Source of the DNA: Nitrospirota bacterium
GTDB taxonomy: Bacteria > Nitrospirota_A > Leptospirillia > Leptospirillales > Leptospirillaceae
Direction of reading: 5' to 3'
NCBI GenBank assembly: GCA_021795275.1
Contig: JAJYPO010000066.1
Span: forward strand, 1 to 11,022
DNA length: 11,022 nucleotides
A program made the position numbers and the translations under genes. Below, piece after piece: positions 6,775-11,022 of the stretch (position 1 is its first letter; each line of letters begins with the position of its first letter). The notes under the pieces are model-generated. The model made no database searches and was not told the origin of the DNA. It saw only the letters and a program-made list of their open reading frames with translations.

Positions 6775-6828
6775 AGCACAACTCCACCAAAAGGGAGCTA
6801 TCCATAATTAAATAATATTAGCACTAAC

Positions 6829-7383
6829 TTAACTACAGCTTTCACTTTCAGGGTCTCCCTCTCCCTCTTCGATCGATTTCATCTTGCTCCGGAAGGTCGT
6901 CCGGCTGATCCCCAGGATCCGGGAGGCCTTGTGCTGGTTCCCATCGGTCACGTCGAGAGCGGTCGGGATGAGCATCCGGTCCAGGAGGTCGGAAAAAAAG
7001 GAATAGGCCGAATCCGATTCCCGGAGATTCGACACCGCCTTCAGGTACTGCCAACACTTGGTGTGGAGAAGATGTTCGATCCCCACCGCCTGGGAGAGGG
7101 GTTCGCGAAGGTACAGGAATTCCGTGAGGGCCTGGAGAAGCGCCTCCCCCTCCCCGCTGAGAATGATCCTGAAATGGGAGTCCGACAGATCGAGCGACGG
7201 CATGGTTCCTCGGTCGATGAGGAGGAGACGGCTGTCGGGAGATACCGCCTCCCAGCCTTTCCAGGAATCCCGGACCAGGATTTCGAGCGGCCAGTGGAGC
7301 ACGCTCCGTGAAATCCGCTCCGCCAGGGCGGTGTCACGCGTAAAAAGAAGTCCCTCCCTGATCGGAGTCCCCACGTCTTTCAC
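6829..7383 (-). CDS. Fis-type helix-turn-helix protein coupled to clpB, with a receiver-like N-terminus
   Basis: A 184-residue protein. The C-terminal part (about 134-171) is a Fis/NtrC-type [23 protein letters not shown], then [17 protein letters not shown], matching the usual GNQ.KAARLLGISR.TLR.KL pattern, so DNA binding is likely. The first 100 residues have alternating strand/helix character and a hydrophobic [15 protein letters not shown] stretch (52-66) that resembles the core of a response-regulator receiver around its phospho-Asp. The full set of receiver residues is not evident, so a degenerate receiver is an inference. No AAA+ domain is present, so it is not a sigma-54 activator. 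The start is GTG 7383-7381. It overlaps the clpB stop as GTGA, with GGAGAG about 7 bases upstream, which implies translational coupling to clpB. No ATG lies in the first 60 codons. The role is unknown; autoregulation of the chaperone operon is a guess. Confidence 0.85.
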   Translation of the reverse strand: MKDVGTPIREGLLFTRDTALAERISRSVLHWPLEILVRDSWKGWEAVSPDSRLLLIDRGTMPSLDLSDSHFRIILSGEGEALLQALTEFLYLREPLSQAVGIEHLLHTKCWQYLKAVSNLRESDSAYSFFSDLLDRMLIPTALDVTDGNQHKASRILGISRTTFRSKMKSIEEGEGDPESESCS

Positions 7384-9986
7384 GAACTCTCTCCGGAAAC
7401 GGCCGCCGAATCGAACAGGAAACTCGCTCCGTCCCAGTCGACTTCGATCGTCCCGCCCTTTTGGACGGTCCGGGCCAGGATCTGCTGGGCCAACGGATTC
7501 ATGATGGCCTGCTGGATCGCCCGTTTGAGGGGCCGGGCTCCGTAGACCGGATCGAAGCCGACCTGAGCCAGCTCCTCCCGGGCCCGATCGGTCAGGGCGA
7601 GAACGATATTCTGATCCTTGAGCCGCTTGTTGATCGATGAAAGCTGGATATCGACGATCTGCATGATCTCGGCCATGGTGAGGGGGTGGAAGAGAATGAT
7701 CTCGTCGATCCGGTTCAGAAACTCCGGCCTAAGGGAGCGACCGAGGATCTCCATCACCTTTCGACGCACCTCGGCTTCGGGAACCCCGGCCGAATCACGG
7801 ATGACGTCGGAGGCAATGTTCGAGGTCATGATGATGACGGTGTTCTTGAAGTCCACCACCCGGCCCTGCCCGTCGGTGAGCCGGCCGTCGTCCAGAACCT
7901 GGAGAAGCACGTTGAAAACGTCGGGATGGGCTTTTTCCATCTCGTCGAGAAGGATGACCGAATAAGGACGACGCCGGATCGCCTCCGTCAGCTGCCCGCC
8001 CTCCTCGTAACCGACGTATCCGGGCGGAGCCCCGATGAGGCGCGCCACCGAATGCTTCTCCATGTATTCGGACATGTCGATGCGGATCATCGCCTGGTCG
8101 TTGTCGAAGAGGAATTCGGCCAGGCTTTTGGCGAGCTCCGTCTTTCCCACCCCGGTCGGACCGAGGAAAAAGAAGGACCCGAGGGGGCGATTCGGGTCCT
8201 GTATTCCGGCCCTGGCGCGCCGGATGGCGTTCGAAACGGCCACGACCGCCTCCTTCTGGCCCACGACGCGCTGGGAGAGACGCTCCTCCATCTTCAGAAG
8301 CTTCTGAAGCTCTCCTTCCATCATGCGGGTCACAGGGATCCCGGTCCAGGCCGAGACCACCTGGGCCACGTCCTCCTCCGACACCTCTTCCTTCAGGAGG
8401 CGTCCGCCGGTCTGGCTTTCCTTCTCCATCGCGGCCTGGGCCGCATCGAGAGACTTCTGGAGGGTCGGGATCGTCCCGTAGGTGATCTGGGACGCTTTTT
8501 CGTACTGTCCTTCCCGCAATGCGGCATCGGCGTCCAGTTTGGACTGCTCGATCTTCTCCTTGAGCTCCCGGATCTCCTGGATCCGGGCCTTCTCCCCGTC
8601 CCACTGCGCCTTCAGGGCTGAAAAACGACCCTTGAGCTCCTCGAGCTCGTTTTCGACATCGGCCTTCTTTTTCCGGCTTCCTTCGTCCTCTTCCTTGGAA
8701 AGGGCCATCTTCTCGATTTCGAGCTGGCGGATCTTTCGGTCCACCTCATCGAGCTCGAGCGGCATGCTGTCGATCGCCACCCGGAGACGGCTCGCCGACT
8801 CGTCGATCAGATCGATGGCCTTGTCCGGAAGGAACCGGCCGGTGATGTAACGGTGGGAGAGGATCGCCGCTGCCACGATCGCCGAGTCCTTGATCCGGAC
8901 CCCATGGTGAATCTCGTATTTTTCCTTGAGGCCCCGGAGAATGGCGATCGTGTCGTCGATGGAGGGCTCCCCCACGAAGACCGGCTGGAAGCGGCGCTCG
9001 AGGGCCGCGTCCTTTTCGATGTACTGACGGTATTCGTCCAGAGTCGTGGCGCCGATCGCCCGGAGTTCTCCCCGCGCAAGGGCGGGCTTCAACAGATTGG
9101 AGGCATCCATGGCGCCCTCGGTCGCCCCTGCACGGACGATGGTATGGAGCTCGTCGATGAACAGGATGATCCTCCCAGAAGCCGCGCTGATCTCCTTCAG
9201 AACGGCCTTGAGACGCTCCTCGAAGTCGCCCCTGTATTTGGCTCCGGCCAGAAGGGCACCGAGGTCGAGGGAAAAGATCGTCTTGTCCTTGAGCCCCTCG
9301 GGCACGTCCCCTGCCACGATCCGGAGAGCAAGACCCTCGACGATGGCCGTTTTGCCGACCCCCGGATCGCCGATCAGAACAGGGTTGTTCTTGGTCCGGC
9401 GGGAGAGGACCTGGATCACGCGCCGGATCTCCTCGTCGCGACCGATGACGGGATCGAGCTTGTTCTGGCGGGCGAGAGCTGTCAGATCCTTCCCGAACTT
9501 CTCGAGTGCCTGGTAGCGCTCCTCGGGATTCGGGTCGGTGACGCGCTGGCTTCCCCGCACCTCGGTGAGGGCCGCAAGGGTCTTTTCCCGGGTCAGCTTG
9601 AACGATTTGAAAATCCGGCTTTCGGGACCGGTGCTTTCGGTCATGGCCAGCAGGATGTGCTCGGTGCTGACATAATCGTCCTTGAAGGGACGGGTCTCCT
9701 CGAGAGCCTTGTCGAGCAGGAACGAGAGATTCCTGGAAAGATAGGGCCCACCGGATCCCCCCTCGACGCGGGGGAGCAGTCCGAGCTGTTCGTCAGTCTT
9801 TCCGAGAAGCTCTTCGGGGGAGACCTCCATCTTCAGGAGGATGGCGGGAACGATGCCCCCCTCCTGTTCCAGGAGGGCCTTGAGAAGGTGCAGGGGCTCC
9901 ACCTCGGTGTTCCCCTTCTGGCGCGCCAGGTCGACAGCTTTCTGGAGCGCTTCCTGAGACTTCTGGGTCAGCTTGTTCACATCCAT
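7380..9986 (-). CDS. clpB: ATP-dependent chaperone disaggregase ClpB
   Basis: An 868-residue cytoplasmic Hsp100 AAA+ hexamer that pulls polypeptides out of aggregates together with DnaK/DnaJ/GrpE. The Clp N domain spans about 1-145. The first AAA module has Walker A GDPGVGKT (206-213), pore loop GAKYRG (near 250) and Walker B IDELH (Asp278, Glu279), the same numbering as E. coli ClpB. A coiled-coil middle domain of about 120 charged residues (roughly 405-525) separates it from the second module. The presence and length of this domain distinguish ClpB from ClpA and ClpC. The second module has Walker A GPTGVGKT (609-616), pore loop [11 protein letters not shown] (Tyr657) and Walker [10 protein letters not shown] (Asp681, Glu682). 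All catalytic motifs are intact. The ATG at 9986-9984 has AGGGAGGA 6 bases upstream. It lies 56 bp after the cbpM-like gene and overlaps the Fis-type gene by 4 bp, in one operon. Confidence 0.98.
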   Translation of the reverse strand: MDVNKLTQKSQEALQKAVDLARQKGNTEVEPLHLLKALLEQEGGIVPAILLKMEVSPEELLGKTDEQLGLLPRVEGGSGGPYLSRNLSFLLDKALEETRPFKDDYVSTEHILLAMTESTGPESRIFKSFKLTREKTLAALTEVRGSQRVTDPNPEERYQALEKFGKDLTALARQNKLDPVIGRDEEIRRVIQVLSRRTKNNPVLIGDPGVGKTAIVEGLALRIVAGDVPEGLKDKTIFSLDLGALLAGAKYRGDFEERLKAVLKEISAASGRIILFIDELHTIVRAGATEGAMDASNLLKPALARGELRAIGATTLDEYRQYIEKDAALERRFQPVFVGEPSIDDTIAILRGLKEKYEIHHGVRIKDSAIVAAAILSHRYITGRFLPDKAIDLIDESASRLRVAIDSMPLELDEVDRKIRQLEIEKMALSKEEDEGSRKKKADVENELEELKGRFSALKAQWDGEKARIQEIRELKEKIEQSKLDADAALREGQYEKASQITYGTIPTLQKSLDAAQAAMEKESQTGGRLLKEEVSEEDVAQVVSAWTGIPVTRMMEGELQKLLKMEERLSQRVVGQKEAVVAVSNAIRRARAGIQDPNRPLGSFFFLGPTGVGKTELAKSLAEFLFDNDQAMIRIDMSEYMEKHSVARLIGAPPGYVGYEEGGQLTEAIRRRPYSVILLDEMEKAHPDVFNVLLQVLDDGRLTDGQGRVVDFKNTVIIMTSNIASDVIRDSAGVPEAEVRRKVMEILGRSLRPEFLNRIDEIILFHPLTMAEIMQIVDIQLSSINKRLKDQNIVLALTDRAREELAQVGFDPVYGARPLKRAIQQAIMNPLAQQILARTVQKGGTIEVDWDGASFLFDSAAVSGESS

Positions 9987-10038
9987 GGTCGATCCTCCCT
10001 GATCATTTCAAGTTTTGGCTCGGACCCCGGCTTTTTGG

Positions 10039-10052
10039 CCTGTCACGACAGG
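10039..10052. repeat. Perfect palindrome at the cbpM-like stop codon
   Basis: CCTGTC-AC-GACAGG is a perfect inverted repeat with 6-bp arms that spans the TGA stop of the CbpM-like gene (10043-10045). It sits at the start of the 56-bp gap before clpB. It has no U-run after it, so it is not a standard terminator. It could be a protein-binding site or a small hairpin affecting mRNA ends between the two genes. Confidence 0.4.
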
Positions 10053-10363
10053 TCGTTATCGATGCAGGGCTCTCCCGGGGAGTCCCGGAGGCGGCTCCGG
10101 TGCCAGAGGAGCTGGTGCCTGAGGCGAAGAATGATCTCGACACCGGCCAGATTCACCCCCAGTTCCTTCCGGAGAATCATGATGACCCTGACGCGCTCGA
10201 TCATTTCGGGCCGCAGAAACGGCGCAGTCCCCTCCTTTTCGATCTCGACGAGGCCTTCCCGGACCAGAAGGGACAGGGTTCGTCTGGAGACCGCATAGGT
10301 TTCCGTGACCCATTCGACCGGCATGGGGCGACCCGGGCCTTTTGGAAATTCTTTTTCAACCAT
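10043..10363 (-). CDS. cbpM: CbpM/MerR-like chaperone modulator or regulator
   Basis: A 106-residue protein with an N-terminal MerR-type winged-helix segment. VEWVTETYAVSRRTLSLLV (17-35) followed by REGLVEIEKEG is the HTH plus wing. The C-terminal helical part, MIERVRVIMILRKELGVNLA then GVEIILRLRHQL (55-85), resembles CbpM, the CbpA-binding modulator, and also the small HspR-type repressors. The position directly after a CbpA-type J protein favours CbpM, which inhibits CbpA co-chaperone activity in E. coli. An HspR-like operon repressor is the alternative, and I see no classical HAIR operator (CTTGAGT-N7-ACTCAAG) to support it. The ATG at 10363-10361 was chosen over a TTG 7 codons upstream because AGGAGG (10376-10371) is placed 7 bases before it. 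The gap to the J-protein gene is 48 bp and to clpB 56 bp. Confidence 0.8.
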   Translation of the reverse strand: MVEKEFPKGPGRPMPVEWVTETYAVSRRTLSLLVREGLVEIEKEGTAPFLRPEMIERVRVIMILRKELGVNLAGVEIILRLRHQLLWHRSRLRDSPGEPCIDNDLS

Positions 10364-10370
10364 CGGTCTT

Positions 10371-10376
10371 CCTCCT
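10371..10376 (-). promoter_or_regulatory. Shine-Dalgarno deciding the cbpM-like start
   Basis: A perfect AGGAGG on the minus strand lies 7 bases ahead of ATG 10363. It falls inside the longer open frame that starts at TTG 10384, which makes the shorter ATG start the better choice. Confidence 0.8.
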
Positions 10377-10411
10377 AAAAACAAACGGGACCCGGATGCC
10401 TCTTTCCCGGA

Positions 10412-11022
10412 TCACCGGTTCTTCCATCGGAAGTCCGGCGGATAATGGCTGTCGAGCTCGCGGATGCAGGGCTCGAGAGAATCGGGAACCCGGGGGGGAA
10501 GAACCGGGAGGACCTTGACGAACAGATGCCCTTTTTCGTGGTCCACCGGAGAGGCCACCCCTTTTTCCTTCATCCTGAACGTCTGACCGGCCTTTGTCCC
10601 CGGAGGTATCTTGAGTCGGGCCTCACCATCGAGGGTCGGAACGGTGACCGTTGCACCGTACAGGAGCTCGGAGAGTTTGACCGGACAATCGAGAAGAAGG
10701 TCCGAACCCTGTCGCCGGAACAGGGGATCCGGCATGATGTCGTCGATGACCACCCGGACCAGACGGGATCGGGAACCGGAACCGATCTGGAGGGTAAAGG
10801 CCATTCCCGCCTCGATCCCGGCGGGAATCCTCAGGGTCACCTGTTCGGGTTTTTTCCCCGAAGCGTCGGTCAGAAGCACCGATTTGTCCGCCCCGAGGGC
10901 CGCTTCACGGAATGTCAGCGTAAGGTGGACCTCCGAGATCACGGCCCCTCCCCCCCTTCCCATTCCGCCGAACAGGTCCCAGAAGTCTCCCATCCCTTCT
11001 CCGGAAAAGTCCTCGAAGGGTC
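10412..11022 (-). CDS. cbpA: CbpA-type (class II) J-domain co-chaperone, C-terminal part; 5' end outside the window
   Basis: The frame is open to the window edge and supplies about 202 C-terminal residues. The first visible residues, FEDFSGEGMGDFWDLFGG, are the Gly/Phe linker that follows a J domain. The J domain with its HPD motif is therefore outside the window, and ATG 10993 is internal. Two C-terminal substrate-binding beta domains follow: the first with LRIPAGIEAGMAFTLQIGSG, the second with DPLFRRQGSDLLLDCPVKLS, YGATVTVPTLDG and LKIPPGTKAGQTFRMKEKG. There is no CXXCXGXG zinc finger between linker and C-terminal domains; only two Cys residues are present. This makes it a CbpA-like class II protein, not DnaJ itself. 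It delivers clients to DnaK and stimulates its ATPase. It is the most upstream visible gene of the operon with the CbpM-like gene and clpB. Confidence 0.92.
   Translation of the reverse strand, partial: PFEDFSGEGMGDFWDLFGGMGRGGGAVISEVHLTLTFREAALGADKSVLLTDASGKKPEQVTLRIPAGIEAGMAFTLQIGSGSRSRLVRVVIDDIMPDPLFRRQGSDLLLDCPVKLSELLYGATVTVPTLDGEARLKIPPGTKAGQTFRMKEKGVASPVDHEKGHLFVKVLPVLPPRVPDSLEPCIRELDSHYPPDFRWKNR

Noticed and set aside
6818..6826. TTAGCACTA, resembling half of a CIRCE element
   Set aside because: The second half GAGTGCTAA is not found at the required 9-base spacing, and the site is at the 3' end of the operon.
9987..10042. Internal clpB promoter (TTGAAA near 10010)
   Set aside because: The hexamer is too close to the clpB start and has no -10 box at a usable distance.
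8853..10298. 481-codon plus-strand open frame opposite clpB and the cbpM-like gene
   Set aside because: It is antisense to two well-supported genes, has no domain similarity and is a GC-content artefact.
1..11022. CRISPR array or tandem repeat cluster
   Set aside because: No regularly spaced repeats are visible on either strand.

Overview
The window comes from a GC-rich bacterial chromosome. The genes use C/G-ending and CTT/CTC leucine codons, the tRNA carries an encoded CCA, and the HU, ClpB and SNF2 proteins look like those of Nitrospirota (Leptospirillum-like) or deltaproteobacterial lineages. That placement is an impression from sequence style, not a search result. The window joins two conserved housekeeping blocks across a short stretch of decayed mobile DNA.

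Left part, plus strand. Positions 1-279 hold the 3' part of a VapC-type PIN toxin gene broken by an in-frame TAA. About 450 bases follow without a recognisable gene but with a strong hairpin. A sigma-70-like promoter (725-753) then leads into a very large SNF2-family helicase gene (774-5030, 1418 codons), whose start codon is unresolved.

Middle, 5031-6253: a small insertion-sequence graveyard. The C-terminal end of an IS66-type transposase (plus strand) stops at 5481. An opposing, 5'-truncated IS3-family transposase (minus strand) begins its terminal sequence within a few bases of that stop. It ends about 100 bp short of a tRNA gene.

Right part, all minus strand. Reading in the direction of transcription, the order is: a CbpA-type J-domain co-chaperone (5' end outside the window), a CbpM/MerR-like small regulator, the ClpB disaggregase, and a Fis-type helix-turn-helix protein overlapping clpB by 4 bp. 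After an AT-rich intergenic region with its own promoter come the nucleoid protein HU and tRNA-Val(GAC). The first four genes look like one protein-quality-control operon. CbpA would deliver substrates to DnaK, CbpM would modulate CbpA, and ClpB would extract aggregated chains together with DnaK. The coupled Fis-type protein is the least explained member.

The most interesting items are the ClpB-coupled Fis-type protein with a receiver-like N-terminus, the roughly 850-residue uncharacterised N-terminal part of the SNF2 protein and its ambiguous start, the PIN toxin killed by a single stop codon, and inverted repeats next to the hup promoter and at the cbpM stop codon. No CRISPR array, phage module or complete defence system is visible.
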